64,000 nt of DNA from assembly GCF_030519375.1 (NCBI RefSeq), contig NZ_JAUMKB010000004.1:1-64000 (forward strand), read 5' to 3'. The notes under the pieces were generated by a model that did not search any database, had not been told where the DNA came from, and was given only the letters and a program-made list of their open reading frames with translations. Shown here piece after piece: positions 44,184-56,329 of the stretch. The DNA comes from Mucilaginibacter tolerans (GTDB taxonomy: Bacteria > Bacteroidota > Bacteroidia > Sphingobacteriales > Sphingobacteriaceae). A program made the translations under genes and the position numbers. The first letter of the stretch is position 1. Every line of letters begins with the position of its first letter.

Positions 44184-44702
44184 ATGAATAAAGAAGAAAA
44201 ACACGAGCTTGTTCTTGCCCTCACTGAACAGATGAAAGAGTACGGTAATTTTTACATCACTGATACTTCTAATCTGACGGTTGCAAAAGTAAACGATATC
44301 CGTCGTAAATTTTTCGAAAGCGACATCACCATGCAGGTTGCTAAAAATAGCTTGATTAAAAAAGCTATGGAAGCAGTTGGCGGTGATTTCAGCCCGATGT
44401 ACGAAGCTTTAAAAGGTTCATCATCAATTCTTTTCTCAAAATCAGCAACTGCTCCGGCAAAGTTGATCAAACAATTGAGAAGGACAGGTGACAAGCCAAT
44501 TTTAAAAGCAGCTTATATCGATTCGTCTGTATTTATCGGCGACAAACAGTTGGATACCCTGATCAACCTGAAATCTAAAGAACAGTTGATCGGCGAGATT
44601 ATCGGATTGCTGCAATCACCAGCTAAAAATGTTATTTCTGGTCTGCAATCAGGCGGAAATAAACTGGCAGGAATTGTTAAAACATTACAGGAAAGAGGTT
44701 AA
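44184..44702 (+). CDS. rplJ: 50S ribosomal protein uL10
   Basis: It anchors the bL12 dimers on the stalk. The 172 residues have an N-terminal rRNA-binding domain (with FYITDTSNLTVAKVNDIR) and a C-terminal helix for bL12. It begins 2 nt after the rplA stop, so translation is coupled. Confidence 0.97.
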   Translation: MNKEEKHELVLALTEQMKEYGNFYITDTSNLTVAKVNDIRRKFFESDITMQVAKNSLIKKAMEAVGGDFSPMYEALKGSSSILFSKSATAPAKLIKQLRRTGDKPILKAAYIDSSVFIGDKQLDTLINLKSKEQLIGEIIGLLQSPAKNVISGLQSGGNKLAGIVKTLQERG

Positions 44703-44761
44703 CGGGCGCCCAAAAGTTCCGCATTAAACAACAAAGTATTTAAAGAAAAAGTAAAAATAAA

Positions 44762-45148
44762 ATGGCAGATTTAAAATCATTTGCTGAACAGTTAGTAAAC
44801 TTAACAGTAAAAGAAGTTAACGAATTAGCTCAGATATTGAAAGATGAGTACGGCATTGAGCCTGCTGCTGCAGCTGTTGCTGTAGCTGCTCCAGCTGCTG
44901 GTGGTGGCGATGCTGCTCCTGCTGCTGAAGCTGTTCAAACTGCATTCGACGTTATTCTGAAAGAAGCTGGCGGTCAGAAATTAGCAGTTGTTAAATTGGT
45001 TAAAGATCTAACCGGCCTTGGTTTGAAAGAAGCTAAAGATCTTGTTGACGGTGCACCTAAAGAAGTAAAAACTGGTGTATCTAAAGAAGAAGCTGAATCT
45101 CTGAAAAAACAATTAGAAGAAGCTGGAGCTGTTGTTGAAGTTAAATAA
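44762..45148 (+). CDS. rplL: 50S ribosomal protein bL12 (L7/L12)
   Basis: It is the stalk protein that recruits translational GTPases. The 128 residues include an N-terminal dimerisation helix, an Ala-rich hinge (near 39-56) and the C-terminal domain with [21 protein letters not shown] hairpin after it (45173-45198) lies before rpoB. Confidence 0.98.
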   Translation: MADLKSFAEQLVNLTVKEVNELAQILKDEYGIEPAAAAVAVAAPAAGGGDAAPAAEAVQTAFDVILKEAGGQKLAVVKLVKDLTGLGLKEAKDLVDGAPKEVKTGVSKEEAESLKKQLEEAGAVVEVK

Positions 45149-45172
45149 CTTCAACCGGCATAATTAACATAA

Positions 45173-45198
45173 GACTCCGACCTGTTTTGGTCGGGGTC
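45173..45198 (+). terminator. Attenuator-like hairpin between rplL and rpoB
   Basis: GACTCCGACC (45173-45182) pairs with GGTCGGGGTC (45189-45198) with one G-U pair. The T-tract is poor, so it would be a partial terminator, as in the rplL-rpoB gap of E. coli. Confidence 0.7.
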
Positions 45199-45293
45199 TA
45201 TTGTCGTTTATAACATTCTCATTTTTGTTTGAAGTTCAGGTAAAACTTTAATCAAACAGTTCAAGTTTATTAATAAACTAAAATTATAATCCC

Positions 45294-48200
45294 TTGGCAA
45301 ACAAAAATAATCAAAGAGTAAATTTTGCAACCAGCAGAAAAGTGTTGGATTATCCAGACTTTCTGGATGTTCAGTTGCAATCTTTCCAGGAATTTTTTCA
45401 ATTGGAAACCACCTCAGACAACCGCCACAAGGAAGGGTTGTTTAAAGTGTTTGCCGAAAATTTTCCAATTTCGGACTCAAGAAATATCTTCGTTTTAGAG
45501 TTTCTTGACTATTTTATTGATCCGCCACGTTACGATATACGCGAGTGTATTGAACGCGGATTGACTTATAGTGTGCCGTTGAAAGCGAAACTTCGCTTAT
45601 CATGTAATGACGCTGAACACGAAGATTTCGAAACTATCGTACAGGACGTGTACCTGGGAACCATCCCTTACATGACCCCTAAAGGTACTTTCGTTATCAA
45701 CGGTGCCGAGCGTGTAATTGTTTCTCAGTTACACCGTTCGCCTGGTGTGTTCTTCGGTCAGAGCCGTCACACAAACGGTACAAAATTGTACTCTGCCCGT
45801 GTTATCCCTTTTAAAGGATCATGGATAGAGTTTGCTACGGACGTGAACAACGTGATGTATGCTTACATCGACCGTAAAAAGAAATTCCCGGTTACTACGC
45901 TGCTTCGTGCAATAGGCTACGATTCTGATAAAGACATATTGGAATTATTTGAGCTTGCCGACGAAGTGAAAGTGAGCAAATCAGGTCTGAAAAAATATAT
46001 CGGCCGCAAGCTTGCCGCAAGGGTTCTCAAAAAATGGGTTGAAGACTTTGTAGATGAAGATACAGGTGAAGTGGTGTCTATCGACCGTAATGAGATCATT
46101 CTTGAGCGTGAAACCGTTTTGGAAGACGACCATATTGATATGATCATCGATGCCGGTGTGAAAACCATCATCCTGAACAAGGAAGATGCTTCTACCAGCG
46201 GTGATTATACTATAATATATAATACCTTACAAAAAGATACTTCCAACTCAGAGAAAGAAGCGGTTGAGCACATCTACCGTCAATTGCGTAATGCTGAACC
46301 ACCTGATGAAGAAACAGCTCGTGGTATCATTGATCGTTTGTTCTTCTCTGATAAAAGATATGACCTGGGTGATGTGGGGCGTTACCGCATCAACCGTAAG
46401 CTTCAGCTGGATACATCAGATGAGACTAAGGTTTTAACCAAGCAAGATATTATTGCGATCGTTAAATACCTGATCAAACTGATCAACTCAAAAGCTGAGG
46501 TGGATGATATCGATCACTTGTCAAACCGTCGTGTACGTACCGTAGGTGAGCAGTTATACGCTCAGTTTGGTGTAGGTCTGGCACGTATGGCACGTACCAT
46601 CCGTGAGCGTATGAACATCCGTGATAACGAGGTGTTCACACCAACCGACCTGATTAATGCACGTACATTGTCATCGGTGATCAACTCGTTCTTCGGTACC
46701 AACCAGCTTTCTCAGTTCATGGATCAAACCAACCCATTGGCAGAGATTACGCACAAGCGTCGTCTGTCAGCCTTAGGTCCGGGTGGTCTGTCACGTGAGC
46801 GTGCCGGTTTCGAAGTTCGTGACGTACACTATACCCACTACGGTCGTTTGTGTACCATCGAAACCCCGGAAGGTCCGAACATTGGTCTGATCTCATCACT
46901 TTGCGTACACGCTAAGATCAACAACTTAGGTTTCATTGAAACCCCATACAAACGTGTTGATAATGGTATTGTAGCTGTTGACGAACCTGTTGTATATCTG
47001 TCTGCCGAAGACGAAGATGGCAAAACTATCGGTCAGGCTAACGCGGTATATAACGATAAAGGTGTTTTTGCAACTCCGCGTGTTAAAGCACGTTTTGAAG
47101 GTGACTTCCCGGTAATTGAGCCTGAAAGACTTGATTATATGGATATTGCTCCGAACCAGATCACTTCGATAGCTGCATCGCTGATTCCATTCCTGGAACA
47201 TGATGACGCTAACCGTGCGCTGATGGGTTCGAACATGCAACGCCAGGCTGTACCACTGTTGCGTCCTGAGGCGCCAATTGTAGGTACAGGTTTGGAAGGC
47301 CGTGTTGCAAAAGACTCGCGTACGCTGATCAACGCTGAAGGCGATGGTGTGGTTGAATATGTTGATGCAACCGAGATCCGTATTAAATATGACCGTAGCG
47401 AGGATGATCGCCTTGTGTCATTTGACGGTGACAGCAGGACCTACCTTTTAACTAAGTTTAAGAAAACCAACCAAAGTACTACTATGAACCTGAAACCGAT
47501 CGTTAAGAAAGGTGAGCGGGTTGAAAAAGGCCAGGTGCTTTGCGAAGGTTATGCAACACAAAATGGCGAACTGGCATTGGGTCGTAACCTTAAAGTGGCG
47601 TTCATGCCTTGGCAGGGATATAACTTTGAGGATGCGATTGTGATCTCAGAACGCGTTGTGTCGCAGGATATATTTACTTCATTACACGTTGAAGAGTTCG
47701 AACTGGAAGTTCGTGACACTAAACGTGGTGAAGAAGAACTGACACCGGATATCCCGAACGTATCAGAAGAGGCCACTAAAGACCTTGATGAGGACGGTAT
47801 CATCCGTATTGGTGCGGAAGTGAAAGAAGGCGATATCCTGATCGGTAAGATCACTCCAAAAGGTGAGTCTGATCCTTCACCAGAAGAAAAATTGTTACGT
47901 GCCATATTTGGTGATAAAGCAGGCGACGTAAAAGACGCTTCACTGAAAACTCCGCCGTCTATCAGTGGTGTGGTTATCGATACCAAATTATTCTCACGTG
48001 CAAAGAAAACTTCAAAGGCAGAAGAAAAAGCTCAGCTGGATAAGCTTGACACCAAGCATGAAAAGGCAATGAAGGATCTGAAGAATATTTTGATCGACAA
48101 ATTATTCGAGATCGTGAACGGCAAAACATCACAAGGTGTTTACAATGTTTACAAAGAATTGCTGGTACCAAAAGGTGTTAAGTTCACCCAAAAAATCCTG

Positions 48201-49097
48201 GCTGAGTTGAACTATGAAAATATCAACCCAACCAAATGGACAACTGATGATGACAAAAATGAGCAGATCAAGATTTTGCTTCATAACTATGGCATCAAAG
48301 TGAATGAGGAACTGGGTGCTTACCGTCGTGATAAATTCGCGATCAGCGTAGGTGACGAGCTTCCATCAGGTATCGTTCAGATGGCTAAGGTTTACATTGC
48401 TAAAAAACGTAAACTGAAAGTAGGTGATAAAATGGCCGGACGTCACGGTAACAAGGGTATTGTTGCCCGTATCGTACGTGATGAAGATATGCCATTCCTT
48501 GAAGACGGAACACCTGTTGATATCGTTCTGAACCCCCTGGGTGTACCTTCGCGTATGAACCTGGGCCAGATCTACGAAACCGTATTAGGCTGGGCCGGTA
48601 AAGAGCTTGGTGTTAAATTCGCTACCCCTATCTTCGACGGTGCAACCCACGAAGAGGTAGAAGAATGGATCGCTAAAGCAGGTTTACCAGAGTCGGGCAG
48701 AACATACCTGTATAATGGTTTGACCGGTGATCGTTTTGATCAGCCAACTACAGTAGGTATTATCTACATGCTGAAACTGGGTCACATGGTTGACGATAAG
48801 ATGCACGCTCGTTCAATAGGGCCATACTCATTGATCACACAACAACCATTGGGTGGTAAAGCTCAGTTCGGTGGTCAGCGTTTTGGTGAGATGGAGGTTT
48901 GGGCACTGGAAGCATTCGGTGCGTCAAACATCCTGCAGGAAATATTGACTGTTAAGTCGGACGACGTTATCGGCCGCGCTAAAACTTACGAAGCAATTGT
49001 TAAGGGTGAAAATCTGCCTACACCATCAGTTCCTGAATCATTCAATGTATTGGTTCACGAATTAAGAGGTTTAGGTTTGGATATCACGCTAGAATAA
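45294..49097 (+). CDS. rpoB: RNA polymerase beta subunit
   Basis: This is the catalytic core subunit. The 1267 residues contain the rifampicin-binding region ([33 protein letters not shown]) in its sensitive form as far as I can tell, the GRHGNKG and MNLGQIYE segments, and a C-terminal clamp piece. The start is TTG at 45294 ([12 protein letters not shown]). It is followed by rpoC after a word-iterated hairpin. Confidence 0.99.
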   Translation: MANKNNQRVNFATSRKVLDYPDFLDVQLQSFQEFFQLETTSDNRHKEGLFKVFAENFPISDSRNIFVLEFLDYFIDPPRYDIRECIERGLTYSVPLKAKLRLSCNDAEHEDFETIVQDVYLGTIPYMTPKGTFVINGAERVIVSQLHRSPGVFFGQSRHTNGTKLYSARVIPFKGSWIEFATDVNNVMYAYIDRKKKFPVTTLLRAIGYDSDKDILELFELADEVKVSKSGLKKYIGRKLAARVLKKWVEDFVDEDTGEVVSIDRNEIILERETVLEDDHIDMIIDAGVKTIILNKEDASTSGDYTIIYNTLQKDTSNSEKEAVEHIYRQLRNAEPPDEETARGIIDRLFFSDKRYDLGDVGRYRINRKLQLDTSDETKVLTKQDIIAIVKYLIKLINSKAEVDDIDHLSNRRVRTVGEQLYAQFGVGLARMARTIRERMNIRDNEVFTPTDLINARTLSSVINSFFGTNQLSQFMDQTNPLAEITHKRRLSALGPGGLSRERAGFEVRDVHYTHYGRLCTIETPEGPNIGLISSLCVHAKINNLGFIETPYKRVDNGIVAVDEPVVYLSAEDEDGKTIGQANAVYNDKGVFATPRVKARFEGDFPVIEPERLDYMDIAPNQITSIAASLIPFLEHDDANRALMGSNMQRQAVPLLRPEAPIVGTGLEGRVAKDSRTLINAEGDGVVEYVDATEIRIKYDRSEDDRLVSFDGDSRTYLLTKFKKTNQSTTMNLKPIVKKGERVEKGQVLCEGYATQNGELALGRNLKVAFMPWQGYNFEDAIVISERVVSQDIFTSLHVEEFELEVRDTKRGEEELTPDIPNVSEEATKDLDEDGIIRIGAEVKEGDILIGKITPKGESDPSPEEKLLRAIFGDKAGDVKDASLKTPPSISGVVIDTKLFSRAKKTSKAEEKAQLDKLDTKHEKAMKDLKNILIDKLFEIVNGKTSQGVYNVYKELLVPKGVKFTQKILAELNYENINPTKWTTDDDKNEQIKILLHNYGIKVNEELGAYRRDKFAISVGDELPSGIVQMAKVYIAKKRKLKVGDKMAGRHGNKGIVARIVRDEDMPFLEDGTPVDIVLNPLGVPSRMNLGQIYETVLGWAGKELGVKFATPIFDGATHEEVEEWIAKAGLPESGRTYLYNGLTGDRFDQPTTVGIIYMLKLGHMVDDKMHARSIGPYSLITQQPLGGKAQFGGQRFGEMEVWALEAFGASNILQEILTVKSDDVIGRAKTYEAIVKGENLPTPSVPESFNVLVHELRGLGLDITLE

Positions 49098-49098
49098 T

Positions 49099-49173
49099 TA
49101 GTGAATTAGTGAATGAGCGAATGAGTGATTAAGATCTTCATTCATTCATTCACAACTCACTCATTCACTTATT
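49099..49173 (+). repeat. Word-iterated hairpin between rpoB and rpoC, 8-nt period
   Basis: The left arm (49099-49130) repeats AGTGAATG; the right arm (49136-49173) repeats TCATTCAT and CATTCACT. It lies inside a core operon where a terminator would be harmful. Confidence 0.8.
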
Positions 49174-49189
49174 AAAATCAAAGGAGACT

Positions 49190-52100
49190 ATGTCTTACAA
49201 AAAGGATAATAAAATCAAAAGTAACTTCACCACCATTACCATCAGTCTGGCTTCACCTGAATCCATTCTGGAGCGTTCAAGCGGTGAGGTTTTAAAACCA
49301 GAAACCATTAACTACAGGACCTATAAGCCTGAGCGTGATGGATTATTCTGCGAGCGTATTTTTGGTCCGGTTAAAGATTACGAATGCCATTGCGGTAAAT
49401 ACAAACGGATCCGTTACAAGGGTATCGTGTGCGACCGTTGCGGTGTTGAAGTAACTGAGAAGAAAGTGCGCCGTGAGCGTATGGGCCACATCAACCTGGT
49501 GGTTCCGGTTGCTCATATCTGGTATTTCCGTTCGCTGCCAAACAAAATTGGTTACCTGCTGGGCTTGCCAACCAAGAAACTCGATCTGATCATTTATTAT
49601 GAAAGATACGTAGTTATTCAGCCAGGTATCAAAGAGGCGGATGGTATCAGCACAATGGATTTCCTGACAGAAGAAGAATACCTTGATGTATTGGATACTC
49701 TTCCAAAAGAAAACCAATACCTGGATGACAAAGACCCTCAGAAATTCGTTGCAAAAATGGGTGCTGAGGCGTTGGAGGAATTGTTAAAACGTCTTAATCT
49801 GGATCAGTTATCCTATGATCTGCGTCACCAGGCTGCTAACGAGACCTCACAACAACGTAAAAACGAAGCTTTAAAACGCCTTCAGGTAGTTGAGGCTTTC
49901 CGTGATGCAAAAACAAGGATCGAAAATAACCCTGAATGGATGATCGTTAAAATCGTTCCGGTTATTCCACCTGAACTGCGTCCGTTGGTGCCTTTGGAAG
50001 GCGGTCGTTTTGCTACTTCCGATTTGAACGACTTATACCGTCGTGTGATCATTCGTAACAACCGTTTGAAACGTTTGATCGAGATCAAAGCACCTGAGGT
50101 AATCTTACGTAACGAAAAACGTATGTTGCAGGAAGCTGTGGATTCGTTATTCGATAACTCACGTAAAGTTAACGCTGTAAAAACAGAAGGTAACCGTGCT
50201 TTGAAATCACTTTCAGACATCCTGAAAGGTAAACAAGGCCGTTTCCGTCAAAACTTATTAGGTAAACGTGTTGACTACTCAGCCCGTTCGGTAATTGTTG
50301 TAGGCCCAAACCTGAAATTACACGAATGCGGTTTACCAAAAGATATGGCTGCCGAGTTGTTTAAACCATTTATCATTCGTAAGATGATCGAAAGAGGTGT
50401 GGTAAAAACGGTAAAATCAGCTAAAAAGATTGTCGACCGCAAGGATCCATTGGTTTGGGATATATTGGAAAACGTACTGAAAGGTCACCCCGTGTTACTA
50501 AACCGTGCGCCTACGCTGCACCGTTTGGGTATCCAGGCATTCCAGCCAAAACTGGTAGAAGGTAAAGCTATTCAGCTGCACCCATTAACCTGTACCGCGT
50601 TCAACGCCGACTTTGACGGTGACCAGATGGCTGTGCACGTACCACTTGGTAACGCTGCTATTTTGGAAGCCCAAATACTGATGCTTGCATCACACAACAT
50701 CCTTAACCCTGCCAATGGTACACCTATTACTGTACCATCTCAGGACATGGTGCTTGGTTTGTACTACATAACCAAAGGCCGTAAAACAGATGCCGGACGT
50801 ACTATTAAAGGTGAAGGTTTATCGTTCTATTCTGCTGAAGAGGTGATTATTGCTTTCAACGAGAGGAAAGTTGACCTGCATGCCTTCATCAAGGTTAAAG
50901 CCAACGTGAAGGAAAAAGATGGTAGCATTAAAAACAAACTGATCGAAACTACTGTAGGCCGTGTATTATTTAACCAGCACGTACCAACAGAAGTTGGTTA
51001 TATCAATGAATTATTGACTAAAAAGTCACTTCGTGATATCATTGGTGATGTGGTGAAGGTGACGGGTATGGCACGTGCCGCGCAGTTCCTGGACGACATC
51101 AAGGAATTAGGTTTCCAGATGGCATTCCAGGGTGGATTATCATTTAACCTGAAGGACATTAACATCCCTGCTGAAAAAGTTACTTTGATCGAACAGGCTT
51201 CTAAACAAGTTGAAGAAGTAATGGGTAACTACAACATGGGATTCATTACCAACAACGAACGTTATAATCAGATCATCGATATTTGGACACGTATCAATAA
51301 CCGTTTGACTGCAAACGTGATGGAGATATTGTCGACAGATAACCAGGGCTTCAACTCTGTGTACATGATGTTGGATTCTGGCGCCCGTGGTTCAAAAGAG
51401 CAGATCCGTCAGCTCGCAGGTATGCGTGGTCTGATGGCGAAACCACAAAAATCAGGTTCAGGTGGTGAAATTATCGAGAACCCGATCCTTTCAAACTTTA
51501 AAGAAGGTTTGTCGGTATTGGAGTACTTCATTTCAACCCACGGTGCCCGTAAAGGTTTGGCCGATACCGCGTTGAAAACTGCCGATGCTGGTTACCTGAC
51601 ACGTCGTTTGCATGACGTTGCCCAGGATATGATCGTTGGTGAAGTTGACTGTGGAACGCTCAGAGGTATATTTACTACTGCGTTAAAAGATAATGAAGAC
51701 ATTGTTGAACCATTGTATGACCGTATTTTGGGCCGTACCTCATTACATGATGTACACGACCCGATCACCGGTGATCTATTAGTTTCAGCAGGTCATGATA
51801 TAGACGAAGAAATCGCTAAGAACATAGAAAACTCACCGCTGGAAGGTATTGAGATCCGTTCAGTATTAACCTGCGAAAGCAAACGCGGTGTATGTTCCTT
51901 GTGTTATGGCCGTAACCTGGCAAGCGGTAAACGTGTGCAAATGGGTGAGGCTGTAGGGGTAATTGCTGCGCAGTCTATCGGTGAGCCTGGTACACAGTTA
52001 ACACTTCGTACATTCCACGTGGGTGGTACCGCTTCGAACATTGCTGCTGAATCGCAGATCAATGCCCGTTTTGAAGGTATCATCGAGTTTGAAAACGTAC

Positions 52101-53476
52101 GTACCGTGCCATTCCAAACTGAAGACGGTACAGTGGACGTAGTATTAGGCCGTTCAGGTGAGTTCCGTATCCTTGAACAGGGAAGCAATAAAGTGATCAT
52201 GACCAACAACATTCCATACGGCTCATACCTGTATGCGAAAGATGGCAGCAAGATCACTAAAGGCGACCGTATCTGTTCCTGGGATCCATATAACGCCGTA
52301 ATTATCTCTGAATTTGCAGGTGTTGCCAAGTTTGACGCTGTATTGGAAGGTATCACTTTCCGTGAAGAATCAGACGAACAAACTGGTCACCGCGAAAAAG
52401 TGATCATCGATACCCGTGATAAAACCAAGAACCCTGCTATCCAGATCGCCGATACAAAAGGTAATTTAATAAAAGGATACAATATCCCGGTAGGCGCGCA
52501 CATCGCTGTTGATGAAGGTGATAAGATCCAGACAGGGCAAGTTATCGCTAAGATTCCTCGTTCAACTGGTAAAACACGCGATATCACCGGTGGTCTGCCA
52601 CGTGTGACTGAGTTGTTCGAAGCACGTAACCCATCTAATCCGGCTGTAGTAACCGAAATTGATGGTGTTGTAAGCTTAGGCGGTGTTAAGCGTGGTAATC
52701 GCGAGATCACTATCGAATCAAAAGATGGTCAGATCAAGAAATACCTGGTTCCGCTGTCAAAACACATCCTTGTACAGGATAATGACTTCGTGAAAGCCGG
52801 TATGCCGTTGTCTGATGGTTCCATATCGCCGGCTGATATCCTGGCTATTAAAGGCCCGGCTGCAGTACAGGAATACCTGGTAAATGGTATACAGGAAGTT
52901 TACCGTTTGCAGGGTGTGAAGATCAACGACAAACACTTTGAAGTAATTGTTCACCAGATGATGCAGAAAGTACAGATTGAAGATGCCGGCGACACCCGCT
53001 TCCTTGAAAAAGAAGCTGTTGATGGCTGGGATTTCATGATGGAAAATGATGAAATCTACGATAAGAAAGTAGTTGTTGAGCCAGGTGACTCTACTACGTT
53101 GAAAGCTGGTCAGATCGTATCGGTTAGAAGACTCAGAGATGAGAACTCTATCTTGAAACGTAAAGACATGAAGCTGGTTGAAGTAAGAGACGCTATACCT
53201 GCAACATCTAGTCCGTTGCTGCAAGGTATCACCAGAGCGTCGTTGGGTACGAAATCATTTATCTCTGCTGCATCATTCCAGGAAACTACCAAAGTACTGA
53301 ATGAAGCTGCTATCGCGGGTAAGAAAGACCTTATGCTTGGCCTGAAGGAAAACGTGATCGTAGGTCACTTGATCCCATCAGGAACAGGTTTACGTCAGTA
53401 CGAAAACATCCGCGTAGGTTCGCAAGAGGAGTTCGATCGCCTGATGGCTTCGAAGACCGAAGAAGTTGAAGCTTAA
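49190..53476 (+). CDS. rpoC: RNA polymerase beta' subunit
   Basis: The 1428 residues contain the N-terminal zinc site ([20 protein letters not shown] near 66-85), the catalytic NADFDGDQM near 475, the second zinc site ([13 protein letters not shown] near 890-905) and bridge/trigger helices. An AAGGAGA lies close before the ATG. The gene ends at a strong terminator; the polysaccharide cluster begins next. Confidence 0.99.
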   Translation: MSYKKDNKIKSNFTTITISLASPESILERSSGEVLKPETINYRTYKPERDGLFCERIFGPVKDYECHCGKYKRIRYKGIVCDRCGVEVTEKKVRRERMGHINLVVPVAHIWYFRSLPNKIGYLLGLPTKKLDLIIYYERYVVIQPGIKEADGISTMDFLTEEEYLDVLDTLPKENQYLDDKDPQKFVAKMGAEALEELLKRLNLDQLSYDLRHQAANETSQQRKNEALKRLQVVEAFRDAKTRIENNPEWMIVKIVPVIPPELRPLVPLEGGRFATSDLNDLYRRVIIRNNRLKRLIEIKAPEVILRNEKRMLQEAVDSLFDNSRKVNAVKTEGNRALKSLSDILKGKQGRFRQNLLGKRVDYSARSVIVVGPNLKLHECGLPKDMAAELFKPFIIRKMIERGVVKTVKSAKKIVDRKDPLVWDILENVLKGHPVLLNRAPTLHRLGIQAFQPKLVEGKAIQLHPLTCTAFNADFDGDQMAVHVPLGNAAILEAQILMLASHNILNPANGTPITVPSQDMVLGLYYITKGRKTDAGRTIKGEGLSFYSAEEVIIAFNERKVDLHAFIKVKANVKEKDGSIKNKLIETTVGRVLFNQHVPTEVGYINELLTKKSLRDIIGDVVKVTGMARAAQFLDDIKELGFQMAFQGGLSFNLKDINIPAEKVTLIEQASKQVEEVMGNYNMGFITNNERYNQIIDIWTRINNRLTANVMEILSTDNQGFNSVYMMLDSGARGSKEQIRQLAGMRGLMAKPQKSGSGGEIIENPILSNFKEGLSVLEYFISTHGARKGLADTALKTADAGYLTRRLHDVAQDMIVGEVDCGTLRGIFTTALKDNEDIVEPLYDRILGRTSLHDVHDPITGDLLVSAGHDIDEEIAKNIENSPLEGIEIRSVLTCESKRGVCSLCYGRNLASGKRVQMGEAVGVIAAQSIGEPGTQLTLRTFHVGGTASNIAAESQINARFEGIIEFENVRTVPFQTEDGTVDVVLGRSGEFRILEQGSNKVIMTNNIPYGSYLYAKDGSKITKGDRICSWDPYNAVIISEFAGVAKFDAVLEGITFREESDEQTGHREKVIIDTRDKTKNPAIQIADTKGNLIKGYNIPVGAHIAVDEGDKIQTGQVIAKIPRSTGKTRDITGGLPRVTELFEARNPSNPAVVTEIDGVVSLGGVKRGNREITIESKDGQIKKYLVPLSKHILVQDNDFVKAGMPLSDGSISPADILAIKGPAAVQEYLVNGIQEVYRLQGVKINDKHFEVIVHQMMQKVQIEDAGDTRFLEKEAVDGWDFMMENDEIYDKKVVVEPGDSTTLKAGQIVSVRRLRDENSILKRKDMKLVEVRDAIPATSSPLLQGITRASLGTKSFISAASFQETTKVLNEAAIAGKKDLMLGLKENVIVGHLIPSGTGLRQYENIRVGSQEEFDRLMASKTEEVEA

Positions 53477-53497
53477 TTCAACTGCTAAATAAATTTG

Positions 53498-53529
53498 GTA
53501 AAGCCTTCTGTGAAAACGGAAGGCTTTAC
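53498..53529 (+). terminator. Terminator of the rpoBC operon
   Basis: GTAAAGCCTTC (53498-53508) pairs with GAAGGCTTTAC (53519-53529). A short T-rich stretch follows. Confidence 0.85.
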
Positions 53530-53543
53530 TGTTTTAAGCAGGT

Positions 53544-53574
53544 TTTGTAACTATTTCAATATTAGTTACTTTTG
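53544..53574 (+). promoter_or_regulatory. Promoter of the polysaccharide cluster
   Basis: TTTG (53544-53547), 19 nt, TACTTTTG (53567-53574). Start expected near 53581, giving a leader of about 114 nt to the first ATG. Confidence 0.8.
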
Positions 53575-53694
53575 TGCTGGTAAATGGGCAAAGTGAAACT
53601 TATATCGGTCAATCTTTTTTAATTTGCTTATTATTGCACGCAAAAACTAAACAACAGTTTTTTGTGTTTTCACTCCTATGATTATCGACAAAGA

Positions 53695-56307
53695 ATGAAT
53701 AGTTTAAAAATCTACCTAACCATACTTGTTACTCTTCTGTTTTTTTTAGCTTATAGTCCGGCTTCAGCGCAGTCGCTACCTCAAAACCTGTCCAGCATAA
53801 ATGTTGATGATTTATCAGATGCGCAGATATTGCAGTTAATGCAAAAGGCTCAGCAGATGGGTCTTAGCGATTCTCAGTTAATGCAACTAGCCCAGGCCAA
53901 AGGTGTGTCTGATGAACAGATAAGAAAATTACAGGCAAGAGTTGCTGGACTTCGTAATAAAAATGGGCTTAATAGTGGCAACAATACTAATAATTCTCCA
54001 GGCAATCTGAGCGACACCACCCGGCAGGCTTCACGGAAATTAAATTATACGCCTGATACAACAAACAATCAGAAACAATCCAATCAATTTGATTTTTTTG
54101 AACAGCTCAAGCCCAAGATATTTGGTGCCGACCTCTTTAGAAACAGTAATTCCAATACTTTTCAGCCTAACCTGAAATTGGCTACACCTGTAAACTATAT
54201 TGTAGGTCCGGATGATCAGATCAGGATCAATGTTTATGGTAACTCTTCAGTCGATTGGAGTTTGGCTGTTTCGCCTGAAGGTAATATCAATATTCCCGGA
54301 GTAGGGGTGTTGAACGTTGCAGGCAAAACCATTGAAGATGTAACTTCCGCAATAAAAAGTAAACTGGCCGCAAATAACTATGCTATTGGCAGAGGCACGA
54401 ATGTTAAAGTGAGTTTAGGTGATATCCGCAGCATCAGTGTGATTTTACAGGGTCAGGTAATGAAACCGGGAACTTACACTTTACCATCATTATCAACAGT
54501 ATTTAATGCCTTATATGTAGCAGGTGGCCCTAATGATGTGGGATCATTTAGGCAAATTGAAGTAATACGTGACAATAAAGTGATCCGGCATGTCGATCTG
54601 TACGACTTCCTGGTTAAAGGCAGCCAGAAGGATAATATTTCGCTGAGAGACCAGGATGTTATTCGTATACCTGCTTATAAGGTACGCGTTCAACTAAAAG
54701 GCGAGGCGAAAATCCCTGCATTATTTGAAGTATTACCAGGTGAGAAACTACAGGATGTATTAAATTTTGCCGGAGGGTTCACCGATGAAGCGTATACCAA
54801 CCGTATCAAAGTTGACCAGGTTAGTGACCAGCAGCGTAAGATTGCAGACGTTTTTGAAAAAGATTATAACACCTATACGCCTTCCCGTGGCGATAAATAT
54901 ACAGTTGATAAAATTATCAATCGTTACGAAAACCGGGTACAGATTACGGGAGCTGTTTTTAGGCCAGGCGTGTTTGAATTGAAAAAGGGCTTGACCTTGT
55001 CGCAATTGATCAAAAATGCGGGCGGGCTAAAAGAGGACGCATTTACAGGTCATGGAAGTATTGTGAGGCTCAATCCGGATAATAGCCCCCAACAATTGTC
55101 TTTTAACGTGAATGACGTCCTGAATCAACCTTCAGCTGATATTCCATTACAACGGGAAGATAGCGTATCAATCGCTTCTATCTTTGATTTACGTGATAAG
55201 TATTCAATCAGTATTAAGGGAGAGGTGCGAAGCCCTGGAGATTATGTGTTCGCTGATAGTATGAAGGTGACTGACCTGATCATCAAGGCCGGAGGTTTTA
55301 AAGAAGGCGCTACCGGGAAAAGAATAGAAGTATCAAGAAGAATTTATGATAGCGATCCGATGGCAGCAAATACCAAAGTTGCCCAGGTGTTTAGTGTAAA
55401 TGTTGATCCGAGTTTAAAGACTAATGATGCCAATTTTACCCTTCGGCCTTATGATATCGTATCGATTTATAGCTTACCTGGCTTTGAAACTCAAAGAGTA
55501 GTGAAGGTGGAAGGGGAAGTTTTATATCCTGGGTACTATACGATTCAAAACAAAAATGAGCGAATATCTGACATGATTAAGCGGGCCGGTGGACTGACAA
55601 AATCTGCAGATATAGATGGTACAAGTTTAAAACGGGATAATGCAGCTGTATTGGGAGTTGATAAATCAAAAGTTGATACTTCTGAAATAAATAAGGAACG
55701 TGCTGAGAATTTTCAAAGGCTCCAAAATGATTATAATACCTCTATTGACAATAATTCAAATATGAATGGTGCGTCAAATGGTAGTGTTACAGCAAACGGT
55801 AATAATAAAGGGCAGAATAATAACAATAGCGATATCATTGCAAAGAAGGATAGCATTTATCAACCCAGAAATAACTTCATAGGTATCGAACTCCGCAAGA
55901 TTTTAGAAAATCCGGGCGGCACCTACGATCTTATTTTGGAAGATGCGGATGTTTTAAGAGTGCCTAAATTACTGCAAACGGTTAGAGTAAATGGCGAGGT
56001 ATTATACCCAAGCGCCGTTGTATATACTAAAGGAAAGTCATTTAAAGAATATGTGCTGAACGCAGGCGGATATTCACCTAATGCTTTAAAGAGGGGTGCG
56101 TATGTAGTTTATCCAAATGGAACCGTTAAAGGAACAAGAAAGGTCTTGTTCTTTAACAGCCACCCATCTGTAAAGCCCGGAAGTGAAATTTACGTGCCGG
56201 AAAAACCAGAGAAAAAATCCAATCCGCAAGAGTTAGTGGCATTCACTACCGGGTTTGCCTCATTAGGAGCGATTATCCTTGGTTTAATTACGTTGCTAAA
56301 AAAATAA
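53695..56307 (+). CDS. Polysaccharide export protein with multiple SLBB domains (Wza-like)
   Basis: The protein carries polysaccharide across the periplasm and outer membrane. From the ATG at 53695 it is 870 residues: signal peptide (to about 26, PASAQ), a Gln/Leu-rich helical segment (about 35-80), an Asn-rich linker, a Poly_export domain (YIVGPDDQIRINVYGNSSVD near 174-193), at least five SLBB domains (IRSISVILQGQVMKPGTYTL and similar), and a C-terminal membrane helix just before LLKK. It is more than twice the length of Wza (about 380) and lacks an obvious lipobox. It is the first gene of the cluster. Confidence 0.9.
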   Translation: MNSLKIYLTILVTLLFFLAYSPASAQSLPQNLSSINVDDLSDAQILQLMQKAQQMGLSDSQLMQLAQAKGVSDEQIRKLQARVAGLRNKNGLNSGNNTNNSPGNLSDTTRQASRKLNYTPDTTNNQKQSNQFDFFEQLKPKIFGADLFRNSNSNTFQPNLKLATPVNYIVGPDDQIRINVYGNSSVDWSLAVSPEGNINIPGVGVLNVAGKTIEDVTSAIKSKLAANNYAIGRGTNVKVSLGDIRSISVILQGQVMKPGTYTLPSLSTVFNALYVAGGPNDVGSFRQIEVIRDNKVIRHVDLYDFLVKGSQKDNISLRDQDVIRIPAYKVRVQLKGEAKIPALFEVLPGEKLQDVLNFAGGFTDEAYTNRIKVDQVSDQQRKIADVFEKDYNTYTPSRGDKYTVDKIINRYENRVQITGAVFRPGVFELKKGLTLSQLIKNAGGLKEDAFTGHGSIVRLNPDNSPQQLSFNVNDVLNQPSADIPLQREDSVSIASIFDLRDKYSISIKGEVRSPGDYVFADSMKVTDLIIKAGGFKEGATGKRIEVSRRIYDSDPMAANTKVAQVFSVNVDPSLKTNDANFTLRPYDIVSIYSLPGFETQRVVKVEGEVLYPGYYTIQNKNERISDMIKRAGGLTKSADIDGTSLKRDNAAVLGVDKSKVDTSEINKERAENFQRLQNDYNTSIDNNSNMNGASNGSVTANGNNKGQNNNNSDIIAKKDSIYQPRNNFIGIELRKILENPGGTYDLILEDADVLRVPKLLQTVRVNGEVLYPSAVVYTKGKSFKEYVLNAGGYSPNALKRGAYVVYPNGTVKGTRKVLFFNSHPSVKPGSEIYVPEKPEKKSNPQELVAFTTGFASLGAIILGLITLLKK

Positions 56308-56329
56308 TACCTGATTAAATTCGGAATTA

